Source: Gemmatimonas phototrophica (GTDB taxonomy: Bacteria > Gemmatimonadota > Gemmatimonadetes > Longimicrobiales > Gaopeijiaceae). From it: a DNA stretch of 7,139 nucleotides. Positions 1 to 7,139 of this stretch are shown one piece after another. Position numbers and translations under genes: made by a program. The notes beneath the pieces are model-generated. The model saw nothing but the letters and a program-made list of their open reading frames with translations. It did no database searches and was not told the DNA's origin. The stretch is from contig CAMCNM010000097.1 of the NCBI GenBank assembly GCA_945876015.1, forward strand, positions 1 through 7,139, in the 5' to 3' direction. Position 1 is the stretch's first letter, and each line of letters starts with the position of its first letter.

Positions 1-816
1 CTCCTCGAGGCGGGCCATGGTCTCGAGCACGTCCCACCGGTGGTGCGCCACGCTCACGAACGCGGGCACGAACGTGACCATCACGAGTCCCCGGTTCGCG
101 CGCACGCGGGAGAGCACGTCGTCCGGCACGTTGCGGGGGTGATCGACCAGGGTCCGTACTCCCGCATGGGACCAGATCACGGGCGCGCGCGCCACGTCGA
201 GCGCCGCGTGCATGGTGGCGGGCGAGGTGTGCGAGAGATCCACGAGCATGCCGAGCCGGTTCATCTCGCGGACGACGCGGATGCCGAACGGCGTCAGGCC
301 GCTGTGTCGGGGCGCATCCAGGGCGGAATCGGCCCAGGTGGTCGTGCAGTTGTGCGTGAGCGTGAGATAGCGGGCTCCGAGCTCATGGAACCGCCCCAGG
401 TTGTCGATCGAGTCCTCGATGACCTGTCCGCCCTCGATGCCGAGCAGGCACGCGATCTTTCCGCTGGCGAACACGCGCATCACGTCGTTCGCGGTGCGCG
501 CTTCCTCGAGGCGGTCCGGATACGCCGCGAAGATCCGCTTCGCGAGATCGATCTGGGCGAGCGCGGCCGCGGTCGCCCCAACGGCCGGCTCCTCGCACGG
601 GACGTAGATCGCCCAGAACTGGCCGCCCACCATTCCGGCCGCGAGGCGGTCCAGATCCGTGCACCCGGAAGTGGGGCGGCGCAGGTCGTAGGCGGCGACA
701 TCGCCGGGCGCTTCCGTCCGCTCGGTGATCAGGCAGGGTAGGTCGTTGTGGCCGTCGATCAGCGGGGCGGACGAGAGAACGCGCCGGGCAACGGCGAGGT
801 GATCGGGGGCGCTCAT
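1..816 (-). CDS. M19 (renal/membrane) dipeptidase, 3' end outside window
   Basis: Zinc dipeptidase of peptidase family M19, expected to cleave dipeptides, including those with a D-residue at the C-terminal side. The first 272 residues are visible; the family usually has 350-400, so roughly the last quarter is missing and the frame is open to base 1. Binuclear-zinc ligands are seen as H23 and D25 (LIDGHNDLP), E128 (LLGIEGG), H196 (DLSHTS) and H217 (WSHAG). H155 in LTHNCTTTWADS matches the substrate-contacting His of renal dipeptidase. Spacing from H23 to E128 (105), E128 to H155 (27) and H196 to H217 (21) matches my recollection of the human enzyme. The later conserved Asp lies outside the window. 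There is no signal peptide, so it is probably cytoplasmic. The ATG shares one base with the stop of the upstream toxin gene (TGATG), and only a weak GGGA lies about 9 nt upstream, so translation is probably coupled. The family call is very secure; the substrate is inferred. Confidence 0.95.
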   Translation of the reverse strand, partial: MSAPDHLAVARRVLSSAPLIDGHNDLPCLITERTEAPGDVAAYDLRRPTSGCTDLDRLAAGMVGGQFWAIYVPCEEPAVGATAAALAQIDLAKRIFAAYPDRLEEARTANDVMRVFASGKIACLLGIEGGQVIEDSIDNLGRFHELGARYLTLTHNCTTTWADSALDAPRHSGLTPFGIRVVREMNRLGMLVDLSHTSPATMHAALDVARAPVIWSHAGVRTLVDHPRNVPDDVLSRVRANRGLVMVTFVPAFVSVAHHRWDVLETMARLEE

Positions 817-1232
817 CAGCGCGCGTCCCGCAGAGCGGTGCAGAGCGTCAGGCCGGGGATCCGGTTGAAGTGCTTCAGATTCCCGGTCACCAGCTCGAGC
901 TCGTGATAGATCGCCGTCGACGCGATCTGGACATCCGCGTCATCCAACGGTGTGCCGGCCTCGTGAAGCTTGGCGCGGACGCGCCCGAAGACCTTCGCGA
1001 CCGCCACATCGAACGGGAGCACGGTGACTGACGGGATCAACCGACTCTCGATGTTGACGAGGTGACGGTCCCTCGCTGGGGATCGGAACGCTCCATGATA
1101 GAGCTCGCCGATGGTCGTCGCGCTGACGAACTGGTCTTCCCTCGAAATCGAGCGGATCCAATCGACAAACGCCCCGATCGGTTTCGCGCGGAGCAGTTCG
1201 GAGACCGCGTCGGTGCCGAACAGGTAGGCCAT
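816..1232 (-). CDS. vapC: VapC-like PIN-domain toxin (ribonuclease), first catalytic Asp replaced by Gly
   Basis: PIN-domain protein of 138 aa, a normal VapC length. VapC toxins are Mg-dependent endoribonucleases that cut tRNA or rRNA and are held inactive by their partner antitoxin. Seen in sequence: an N-terminal YLFGTDAVSELLR segment, acidic E43 in TTIGELYHG, D100 in PLDDADVQIAS, and the C-terminal VTGNLKHFNRIPGL (N118) typical of the FitB/VapC group. The usual N-terminal motif is L-[LV]-D-T-[ND]; here the first, metal-binding Asp is G6 (codon GGC, one transition from GAC). D8 remains and might substitute, but the active site looks impaired. The gene starts 3 nt after the antitoxin stop without a clear ribosome-binding site, suggesting translational coupling, and its TGA overlaps the ATG of the dipeptidase gene. 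Family and pairing are secure; toxicity is doubtful. Confidence 0.9.
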   Translation of the reverse strand: MAYLFGTDAVSELLRAKPIGAFVDWIRSISREDQFVSATTIGELYHGAFRSPARDRHLVNIESRLIPSVTVLPFDVAVAKVFGRVRAKLHEAGTPLDDADVQIASTAIYHELELVTGNLKHFNRIPGLTLCTALRDAR

Positions 1233-1235
1233 GTG

Positions 1236-1517
1236 CTAGTCGAGATCGGTGATCCGGCGGCGCCCTCTGCGCGGCGACGCCTCGATGGCCTCGACCATCT
1301 GTTCGCTGCCCTCCCAACCCCCGGCGATACTGGCCAGACCGCCGTCGGGTCCGGCGGAGCGCAGGCGCTCGAGGTTGTTCAGGTCTTCCGTGCGAACCAG
1401 GGCGACGACCGGTTTCCCGTGTCGTGTGATTACCACCGTGGTGCCCGCCTCGACGTCCCGGATCGCGTCCGAGAGCGTAGCTTTCGCCTCGGCCACGGAG
1501 AGCGCTCTTCGCCTCAT
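1236..1517 (-). CDS. Phd/YefM-family antitoxin of the VapC-like toxin
   Basis: Type II antitoxin of 93 aa. The N-terminal half is a typical Phd/YefM DNA-binding domain: [20 protein letters not shown] followed by [17 protein letters not shown] (residues about 5-42). The C-terminal tail (about 57-93, with [11 protein letters not shown] and an acidic helix ending in ITDLD) is the kind of segment that wraps around a PIN toxin. It is the first gene of the operon, 3 nt before the toxin. I chose the ATG at 1517 because GGAG sits 5 nt before it and because Phd proteins begin just before the SVAEAK segment. Upstream in-frame ATGs at 1547 and 1538 would add up to ten residues encoded by the palindromic operator and lack a Shine-Dalgarno sequence. 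As in other Phd systems, the antitoxin, with or without toxin, probably represses its own promoter. Confidence 0.92.
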   Translation of the reverse strand: MRRRALSVAEAKATLSDAIRDVEAGTTVVITRHGKPVVALVRTEDLNNLERLRSAGPDGGLASIAGGWEGSEQMVEAIEASPRRGRRRITDLD

Positions 1518-1522
1518 GGCTT

Positions 1523-1526
1523 CTCC
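1523..1526 (-). promoter_or_regulatory. Shine-Dalgarno sequence (GGAG) fixing the antitoxin start
   Basis: On the minus strand GGAG lies 5 nt before the ATG at 1517 (TTGGAGAAGCC then ATG). This is good spacing, and the two upstream in-frame ATGs have nothing comparable, so this site decides the antitoxin start. Confidence 0.7.
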
Positions 1527-1527
1527 A

Positions 1528-1550
1528 ATTATAGTCATAATAACCATAAT
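1528..1550 (-). promoter_or_regulatory. AT-rich imperfect palindrome with TATAAT: putative toxin-antitoxin operator/promoter
   Basis: A 23-bp inverted repeat is centred at 1539. Nine of eleven base pairs match, and the outer arms are ATTAT and ATAAT. Only 4 of 23 bases are G or C, in otherwise very GC-rich surroundings. On the minus strand its 3' end is a perfect TATAAT (1533-1528). On the plus strand the same DNA holds CATAAT twice (1536-1541 and 1545-1550, 9-bp period) and TATAGT (1530-1535). Position directly upstream of a Phd-type antitoxin gene, plus symmetry and base composition, suggests the autoregulatory operator. No convincing -35 box is seen: the best, TTGGAT at 1554-1549, leaves only a 15-bp spacer. 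If the TATAAT is used, transcription would start at about 1521, very close to the ATG. Role is inferred. Confidence 0.55.
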
Positions 1551-1620
1551 CCAAGGGGCGGGCTCTCGGAAGGGCCTTTCAGGCCGATATCATGCTGATG
1601 GGCCGGACCCTCAACCGTAC

Positions 1621-1626
1621 GAGGAG
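1621..1626 (+). promoter_or_regulatory. Shine-Dalgarno sequence (GAGGAG) of the M28 peptidase gene
   Basis: GAGGAG ends 3 nt before the ATG at 1630; taking GAGG as the core gives 5 nt. It supports this start over in-frame codons further upstream, which would place antitoxin-region DNA inside the peptidase. In the 1551-1620 leader the only promoter-like element I see is TATCAT at 1588-1593, with no matching -35 box. Confidence 0.6.
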
Positions 1627-1629
1627 CGC

Positions 1630-3333
1630 ATGACTCGCCTCCCCAGGATCGCACCGCTCACCCTCGCCGCCATCCTCTCGGCCTCCTGCGGGCGCGCCGC
1701 GCCCGACGTCGCGGCCGAGCCCGACGTGCCCGTGACGATGGAGGCGATGGAGCCCGCGCTCGCGTCGTTCACCGCCGACGATCTGCTGCTCCGCACGTCC
1801 GCGCTCGCGGCCGATTCGATGGAGGGCCGCCTGCTCGGCACGGTCGGCGAGGAGCGCCCGGTCCGCTACATCAAGGGTGAGTTCCGCTCGCTCGGGCTCG
1901 CGCCCGGCAATCCGGACGGGACGTACACGCAGGCTGTCCCGCTCGTGGGTCTCACGCCCGCGGTGACCGCGTCGCTAACGATCGACGGCCGCAGGATCCC
2001 GCTGGAGGGCGGCACCGACTACATCGCCGAGTCCACGCGCGTGCAGCCCGAGGTGAAGGTCGAGAACAGCGACATGGTGTTCGTCGGCTACGGTGTGGTC
2101 GCCCCGGAGTACGGATGGGACGACTACAAGGACGTGGACGTGACCGGGAAGACCATCGTGATGCTGGTGCACGATCCCGCGATCACGGTCGCCGGGGATA
2201 CCGTGCTCGACGAGAGCATCTTCCGCGGCAAGGCGATGACGTACTACGGCCGCTGGACCTACAAGTACGAGATCGCGGCGGCGGCGATCGTGATCCACGA
2301 GACCGGGCCGGCCGGCTATCCGTTCGACGTGCTCTCGGGCGGCTTCCAGCGCGAGAGCTTCGACATCGAGTCGGCCGACGGCAACATGAGCCGCGTCGCC
2401 GTGCAGGCCTGGATGCCCGAGCGGGCGGTGCGCCGCCTCCTCGGCCAGATGGGCCAGAACTTCGATAGCCTCAAGGCGAAGTCGCTCCGGAAGGAGTTCC
2501 GCCCGATCGAGCTCGGCGCCGAGGCTACCTTCGACGTGAAGCAGACCATCCGCGAGGTGCAGTCCAGGAACGTGATCGGCAAGCTCGAGGGCGCGAAGCG
2601 GCCGGACGAATACATCGTCTACACCGCGCACTGGGATCATCTCGGGAAGGATGACGCGCTCCAGGGCGACCAGATCTACAACGGCGCGATCGACAACGCG
2701 TCGGGTGTCGCGATGATCCTCGAGATCGCCGAGGCGTTCACCAAGCTGGCCGCGAAGCCCGATCGCGCGATCCTGTTCCTGGCCGTGACCGCGGAGGAGC
2801 AGGGGTTGCTCGGCGCGAAGTACTACGGCGAGAGCCCGCTCCACCCGCTCGCGAAGACCGTGGCGAACATCAACATCGACGGCATCAACCAGTGGGGTCC
2901 GACGGAGGACATCGTCGTGATCGGTAGGGGCAATTCCACCCTCGACGACGTGCTCAACGCCGCGGCGGTGACGCAGAGCCGGGTGCTCGAGGCCGACCCC
3001 GAGACCGAGAAGGGCTTCTTCTATCGCTCCGACCAGTTCGAGTTCGCCAAGCAGGGCGTTCCGGCGCTCTACGCCGAGGCGGGGATCCGTTACGTCGGGA
3101 AGGATCCCGGATACGGCATGTCGAAGCGCAACGAGTACACCGAGAAGGACTACCACGGCGTGAGCGACGAGGTGAAGCCCGACTGGGACTTGAGCGGCGC
3201 CGTGCTCGACGGACAGCTCTTGTTCCAGGTCGGGTACCGCGTCTCGCAGCGGGGCGCCTTTCCCGAGTGGAGCCCCGGCACCGAGTTCAAGGCGAGGCGG
3301 GACTCGATGCTCGCCGTGCCCGCCACGCCGTAG
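1630..3333 (+). CDS. Secreted M28-family zinc aminopeptidase with PA domain, probable lipoprotein
   Basis: Metallo-aminopeptidase of family M28, 567 aa, a usual length for the PA-domain-containing members. Residues 1-20 form a signal peptide (MTRLPR, a hydrophobic stretch, then SASC). C20 suggests a lipid anchor, although Ser at -3 of the lipobox is less typical than Leu. Residues about 40-130 hold the N-terminal segment ([24 protein letters not shown]). A PA-domain-like insert spans about 145-300 ([17 protein letters not shown]). The catalytic domain follows: H334 (TAHWDHLG), bridging D355 (NGAIDNASG), catalytic E389 and zinc ligand E390 ([10 protein letters not shown]), D417 (NINIDGIN) and H509 (DYHGVSD). 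All expected residues are present, so it should be active, outside the cytoplasm, releasing N-terminal amino acids from peptides. The start at 1630 has a GAGGAG and gives the signal peptide. It is divergent from the toxin-antitoxin operon and apparently monocistronic. Confidence 0.95.
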   Translation: MTRLPRIAPLTLAAILSASCGRAAPDVAAEPDVPVTMEAMEPALASFTADDLLLRTSALAADSMEGRLLGTVGEERPVRYIKGEFRSLGLAPGNPDGTYTQAVPLVGLTPAVTASLTIDGRRIPLEGGTDYIAESTRVQPEVKVENSDMVFVGYGVVAPEYGWDDYKDVDVTGKTIVMLVHDPAITVAGDTVLDESIFRGKAMTYYGRWTYKYEIAAAAIVIHETGPAGYPFDVLSGGFQRESFDIESADGNMSRVAVQAWMPERAVRRLLGQMGQNFDSLKAKSLRKEFRPIELGAEATFDVKQTIREVQSRNVIGKLEGAKRPDEYIVYTAHWDHLGKDDALQGDQIYNGAIDNASGVAMILEIAEAFTKLAAKPDRAILFLAVTAEEQGLLGAKYYGESPLHPLAKTVANINIDGINQWGPTEDIVVIGRGNSTLDDVLNAAAVTQSRVLEADPETEKGFFYRSDQFEFAKQGVPALYAEAGIRYVGKDPGYGMSKRNEYTEKDYHGVSDEVKPDWDLSGAVLDGQLLFQVGYRVSQRGAFPEWSPGTEFKARRDSMLAVPATP

Positions 3334-3341
3334 GCGGGACC

Positions 3342-3360
3342 CATAGCGACCCGCGCTATG
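3342..3360 (+). terminator. Hairpin 8 nt after the M28 stop codon, possible transcription end
   Basis: CATAGCG (3342-3348) and CGCTATG (3354-3360) are perfect 7-bp inverted repeats around a 5-nt loop, ACCCG. Interrupted pairing extends outward (GGG at 3336-3338 against CCC from about 3364). No T-run follows, so this is not a canonical intrinsic terminator. It could be a weak terminator or a stabilising 3' end, and it also lies next to the decayed transposase tail. Confidence 0.4.
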
Positions 3361-3384
3361 CGTGCCCCGTCCGGCGCGTCGGCC

Positions 3385-3520
3385 CTGCCGATGGTGATGA
3401 CGGCGGATCGCAGGCGGGCGTGGGGAGCGAGGACGCCGTGGTAGCGGTGGCGGTGGAGGCGCGGGGGCGTGATCAGGCGGGCGAGACGAGACGCTCCAAC
3501 AACTCGAGCAACCTGCTGAC
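3385..3520 (-). pseudogene. Decayed C-terminal fragment of an IS91-like (Y2/HUH) transposase
   Basis: On the minus strand one frame (3485 downward) reads LARLITPPRLH then RYHGVLAPHARLRSAV. This is the conserved C-terminal signature of IS91-like transposases (Y2_Tnp family), usually L-x-x-L-[VI]-P-P-P-R followed by YHGV[LF]AP-A-x-x-R. The preceding residues, LLELLERL, are in another frame. The two are separated by a GTCTC duplication, and dropping one copy joins them into LLELLERLARLITPPRLH, as in intact members. A TAG (3529-3527) closes the upstream frame, and beyond it I recognise no transposase sequence. The zinc-binding N-terminus and the HUH/tyrosine core are absent, so this is an immobile relic of about 45 codons. 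IS91-like elements lack terminal inverted repeats, so boundaries cannot be drawn. Confidence 0.7.
3483..3492 (-). repeat. 5-bp tandem duplication (GTCTC x2) that breaks the transposase relic
   Basis: Two adjacent copies of GTCTC on the minus strand (GAGAC on plus). Counting one copy out restores a single frame across the conserved C-terminal transposase motif, so this looks like the slippage event that inactivated it. Confidence 0.6.
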
Positions 3521-3645
3521 CGAGCGCTAGCGCCCGGAATCAGAAGCCCGACGACGGCGTCCCAAGAATCACCGTCCAGACCACGGATCGCGCCCAGGGC
3601 CGTTGAGAAGGTCACCCGGGGCGGCTACTGCGGAACCCGCTCGGC
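3521..3645. other. Remaining gap before the transporter operon; only a weak promoter candidate
   Basis: No gene or RNA is recognised here. The only promoter-like arrangement on the plus strand is TTGAGA (3603-3608), 5 of 6 to the -35 consensus, with a 17-bp spacer before TACTGC (3626-3631). The latter is a poor -10 box lacking the final T. If it were used, transcription would begin only about 8 nt before the ATG at 3646. It is weak support for transcription of the ABC operon starting in this gap. Confidence 0.2.
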
Positions 3646-4376
<731 letters not shown>

Positions 4377-4380
<4 letters not shown>

Positions 4381-6923
4381 GGCTGCTCACGAAGTCGAGC
4401 CTTCGTCACCTGCTGCATCACCGGATGCAGCTCGTCCTCTCGGTGGTGGGCGTCGCGCTGGGCGTAGCGGTGGTGCTCTCCATCGATCTCGCGACGGGGA
4501 GCGCGCGTACCGCGTTCCAGATCTCGGCAGAGACCGTATCGGGTAGAGCGACGCACCAGATCTCGAGCCAGGTCGGCCCCATCGACGAGCGGCTGGTGGC
4601 CCGCCTGCGTAACGAGGTCGGCCTCCGCGCGTCCGCACCCGTCGTGGAGGGGTTCGCATCCTCGGCGCTGCTGCCGGGCCAGGCGCTCAGGATCCTCGGC
4701 ATCGATCCGTTCTCCGAGGGTTCGTTCCGGCCGTTCGTGGTGGCCGGGCCCTCGGCACGGGATGTCGGGTCGTTCATGACCACGCCGGGCGGTGTGGTGC
4801 TCTCGGCCGTGACCGCGGCCCGCGCCGGCGTCGCGCCGGGCGACTCGCTGCCCGTCCTGGTCGCGGGCCGCTCATGGAGCCTACCGGTGGTCGGCACGGT
4901 GGAGCCGGCCGACGAGCTCACGCGCGCCGGGCTCACGGACGTGCTGCTCATGGACATCTCCGGCGCGCAGGACGTGCTCGGCCTCGCGGGCGTGCTCACC
5001 AGGATCGACCTGATCGTGCCCGAGGGTGCCGACTCCTTGCAGCTGCTGGGGCGCATCCGCGCGCTGCTCTCCCCAGGCGAGACGATCGTCGAGGCGGGGA
5101 CGCGCACGGCGACGATGGCAGGCATGATCGACGCATTCGACGTGAACCTCACCGCGCTCAGCTTACTCGCGCTGATCTTCGGCATGTTCTTGATCTACAA
5201 CGCGATGACGTTCTCGGTCGTGCAGCGCCGGACGCTGCTGGGACGCCTGCGTGCGCTCGGCGTCACGCGCGGCGAGATCCTCCGCGTAATCCTCGCCGAG
5301 GCCGCGTGGATCGGCGGCGTGGGCTCGGCGATCGGGCTCGCGGTGGGCGTCCTGCTCGGACGCGGGCTCGTCCGCTTCGTCACCCGCACGATCAACGACC
5401 TCTACTTCGCCGTATCGGTCGAGCGCATTGAGATCGAGCCCGCGCTCCTCGTCAAAGCGGCCGCGCTCGGCCTGGGCGCCACGCTCCTGGCGGCGCTACC
5501 GGCCGCGCTCGAGGCCGCTTCTTCGGAGCCGCGCCTGGCCCTGCTCCGCTCGGTGCGCGAGGCGAAGTCGCGGCGCATGATCCCGCGCGCGGCCGCGGTC
5601 GGGGTAGCCTCGATCGGCGCGGGCACGCTGCTCGTGTTTCTCCCGAGTCGAAGCCTGGGACTCGGCTTCATGGCGCTCTTCTTCGTCGTCGGGGGCCTCG
5701 CGCTCCTTACTCCCGCGGGCGCGCTCCTCGGCATGCACTTGTCGCGACCGGTGCTCGGACGGGTCGCGGGCTCTCTCGGGCTCATCGCTTCCCGTGGGCT
5801 CATGCGCTCGCTCAGCCGGACGGCCCCCGCGATCGCGGCGCTCTCCGTCGCGGTGTCCGTCACGGTGGGGCTCGGCGTCATGATCCAGAGCTTTCGGGGC
5901 ACGCTGGCCGAGTGGCTCGACGCGACGCTGAGCGCCGATGTCTACGTGTCGCTTCCCGGACCCACCGCCTCGCGCGCGAGTGGGACGCTGCCGCCCGAGT
6001 TGATCGCGTCGTTCGTGGCGCACCCCGACATCGTGGGGCACAGCACCTATCGCGGCATCGACATCGTGGACGGGGTCGGCGTGTACCGTCTGGTCGCGCT
6101 CGCCCTGGATCCTCGCGGCGAGGAGACGTTCGACTTCATCGAGGGCGATGCCGCGTCGATCATGCGCGCGTTCCAGGGTGCCGAGGGCGCTCTCGTGTCC
6201 GAGCCGTTCGCGTTCCGTCGCCGGCTCGAGGTCGGCGACAGAGTCGCCGTGCCGACGCCCGCCGGCGCGCAGGACCTGACGGTCCTCGGGGTGTTCTACG
6301 ACTATGGTTCTGATCAGGGTGCGGTCATCGTGAGCCGCGCGCTCTACAATCGATTCTTCGACGATTCGGGGGTGACATCCCTCGCCCTCTTCGTCCGCCC
6401 CGGAGCCGACTCCGAAGCCATCGTCCAAGAACTTCTGACGATGGTCCCGGCGGGCACCACCGTGGTCGCGCGGACGAACGACGTGCTCCGCACCGCATCG
6501 CTCGAGGTCTTCGACCGAACGTTCGAGGTCACCGCTGTCTTGAGGATGCTCGCCTTCATCGTCGCGTTCGTGGGAGTGCTGAGCGCGCTCATGGCGCTCG
6601 AGCTCGAGCGGGCGCGCGAGCTCGGGGTGATGCGCGCCTGGGGCCTCGAGCCCGCCGAGCTGCGGAGACTCGTGCTCACGCAGACGGGTCTGATGGGGCT
6701 CGTCTCGGGCGCGCTCGCCGTACCCATGGGCCTCGCGCTCTCGGCGGTCATGATCTTCGTGATCAACAAGCGCTCGTTCGGCTGGACGCTCGACATGCAG
6801 GTGGGCCCAGGCGTGGTCGCCGAGGCCCTCGGCCTCGCACTCGTGGCCGCGCTCCTTGCCGGTGTCTATCCCGCATGGCGCATGTCGAGGACCTCCCCCG
6901 CCGTGGCGCTGCGCGGCGAATGA
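4377..6923 (+). CDS. FtsX-family ABC permease with two FtsX modules (fused AttF/AttG- or YbbP-like)
   Basis: Inner-membrane permease of 848 aa, the size of YbbP-like double permeases. I predict ten membrane segments at about 17-37, 258-280, 306-330, 360-380, 405-422, 428-452, 484-504, 721-741, 771-796 and 811-833. Large extracytoplasmic domains (about 45-250 and 507-715) follow segments 1 and 7. Two repeated cytoplasmic elements contact the ATPase: RRTLLGRLRALGVTRGEIL (284-302) and RARELGVMRAWGLEPAEL (745-762), each between the first and second helix of an FtsX core. The protein ends in the typical YPAWRMSRTSPAVALRGE. The start is GTG at 4377, overlapping the ATPase stop by 4 nt; its own stop overlaps the next ATG by 4 nt. 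One polypeptide therefore carries both permease halves, expected to act as a mechanotransmission pump or lipoprotein exporter with the flanking genes. Family is certain; substrate is unknown. Confidence 0.93.
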
Positions 6924-7139
6924 GCTCGCGCCCCGTGCTCTGCGTCGCCGTGCTCGTCACATCCCTCGCCACGGCTCTCCTCGGCGCGTGCGGCGGCACG
7001 GAGCGAGAGTCGGGGGCCCGCCTCTCGCTCGCCGAGACCCTCGCCGGTGCCGATACCGCCGGGTACGAACGGGCGCTCGCGCCGCGCGACTTCGCGTTCC
7101 CCGCCGACCACGGGCCGCACTCGGCCTTTCGCACCGAGT
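6920..7139 (+). CDS. CrtC/AttH-like lipocalin-type lipoprotein, 3' end outside window
   Basis: The first 73 residues are visible. Residues 1-23 are a lipoprotein signal peptide with a good lipobox (LGAC, C24). After a short linker comes GADTAGYERALAPRDF and then FAFPADHGPHSAFRTE, cut off exactly where this family continues with a Trp-Trp-Tyr run. This N-terminal motif is that of the CrtC/AttH family, annotated as carotenoid 1,2-hydratase or hydroxyneurosporene synthase. Most members outside phototrophs are lipocalin-like envelope proteins of unknown ligand rather than carotenoid enzymes, and no carotenoid genes are seen here. The ATG overlaps the permease stop by 4 nt (ATGA), placing it firmly in the transporter operon. 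It probably acts as the envelope acceptor or substrate-binding lipoprotein of the exporter. The call rests on a short motif plus strong context. Confidence 0.85.
   Translation, partial: MSSRPVLCVAVLVTSLATALLGACGGTERESGARLSLAETLAGADTAGYERALAPRDFAFPADHGPHSAFRTE

Noticed and set aside
40..741. An open frame on the plus strand (233 codons) opposite the dipeptidase.
   Set aside because: Its His- and Arg-rich translation has no recognisable motif, while the minus strand encodes an M19 enzyme with every expected zinc ligand.
1518..1547. Antitoxin start at the ATG at 1547.
   Set aside because: The extra ten residues come from the palindromic operator and lack a ribosome-binding site; GGAG precedes the ATG at 1517.
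1574..1603. Short inverted repeats (GGCC pairs, ATCA-TGC-TGAT) in the M28 leader.
   Set aside because: Arms are only 4 bp and expected by chance in this base composition; no riboswitch or attenuator fold is supported.
1249..1629. Upstream extension of the M28 peptidase frame to an ATG at 1249 (127 extra residues).
   Set aside because: It would run through the antitoxin gene and operator on the opposite strand, and it would bury the signal peptide that begins at 1630 behind a good Shine-Dalgarno.
1975..3615. A long open frame on the minus strand (546 codons) across the M28 gene.
   Set aside because: It lies antisense to a peptidase with all catalytic motifs, and its translation is low-complexity, rich in Arg, His, Leu and Pro, as expected from GC-rich codon bias. 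It is not in the frame of the transposase relic.
5496..6428. A 310-codon minus-strand open frame opposite the permease.
   Set aside because: Charged low-complexity translation opposite a well-supported membrane protein: a codon-bias shadow.
6920..7139. Taking the last gene as evidence of carotenoid biosynthesis.
   Set aside because: Only the N-terminal CrtC/AttH motif is visible, it follows a lipoprotein signal peptide, and it is coupled to an ABC exporter with no carotenoid genes in the window.

Overview
The window is GC-rich bacterial DNA with dense coding, short intergenic gaps and several overlapping start/stop codons. It carries lipoprotein-type signal peptides, an M19 dipeptidase, a PA-domain M28 peptidase and a double-FtsX ABC transporter. 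This mix suggests an environmental, probably diderm bacterium, for example Gemmatimonadota, Acidobacteriota or a neighbouring phylum. That placement is inference from gene style only; there is no rRNA or other phylogenetic marker here.

Left part, minus strand (1-1517): a compact three-gene operon. A Phd/YefM-type antitoxin is followed after 3 nt by a VapC-like PIN-domain toxin. The toxin's stop codon overlaps by one base the ATG of an M19 (membrane/renal) dipeptidase that runs off the left edge. The toxin has Gly where the family has its first catalytic Asp. An AT-rich 23-bp imperfect palindrome with a perfect TATAAT lies directly upstream of the antitoxin and is the likely autoregulatory operator/promoter.

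Middle, plus strand (1630-3333): a secreted, probably lipid-anchored M28 zinc aminopeptidase with a PA-domain insert, divergent from the toxin-antitoxin operon. A strong hairpin follows its stop codon. The next 312 bp (3334-3645) have no intact gene. They do contain, on the minus strand, a decayed C-terminal fragment of an IS91-like (Y2/HUH) transposase, whose frame is broken by a visible 5-bp tandem duplication.

Right part, plus strand (3646-7139): a tightly coupled operon of a LolD/MacB-type ATPase, an 848-aa permease with ten predicted membrane segments and two FtsX modules, and the beginning of a CrtC/AttH-like lipoprotein that runs off the right edge. Start and stop codons overlap by 4 nt at both junctions. 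The arrangement matches an AttEFGH-type export system, in which an FtsX-type machine works with a lipocalin-like envelope lipoprotein. The substrate is not evident from sequence.

I found no tRNA, rRNA, CRISPR array, riboswitch or intact mobile element.
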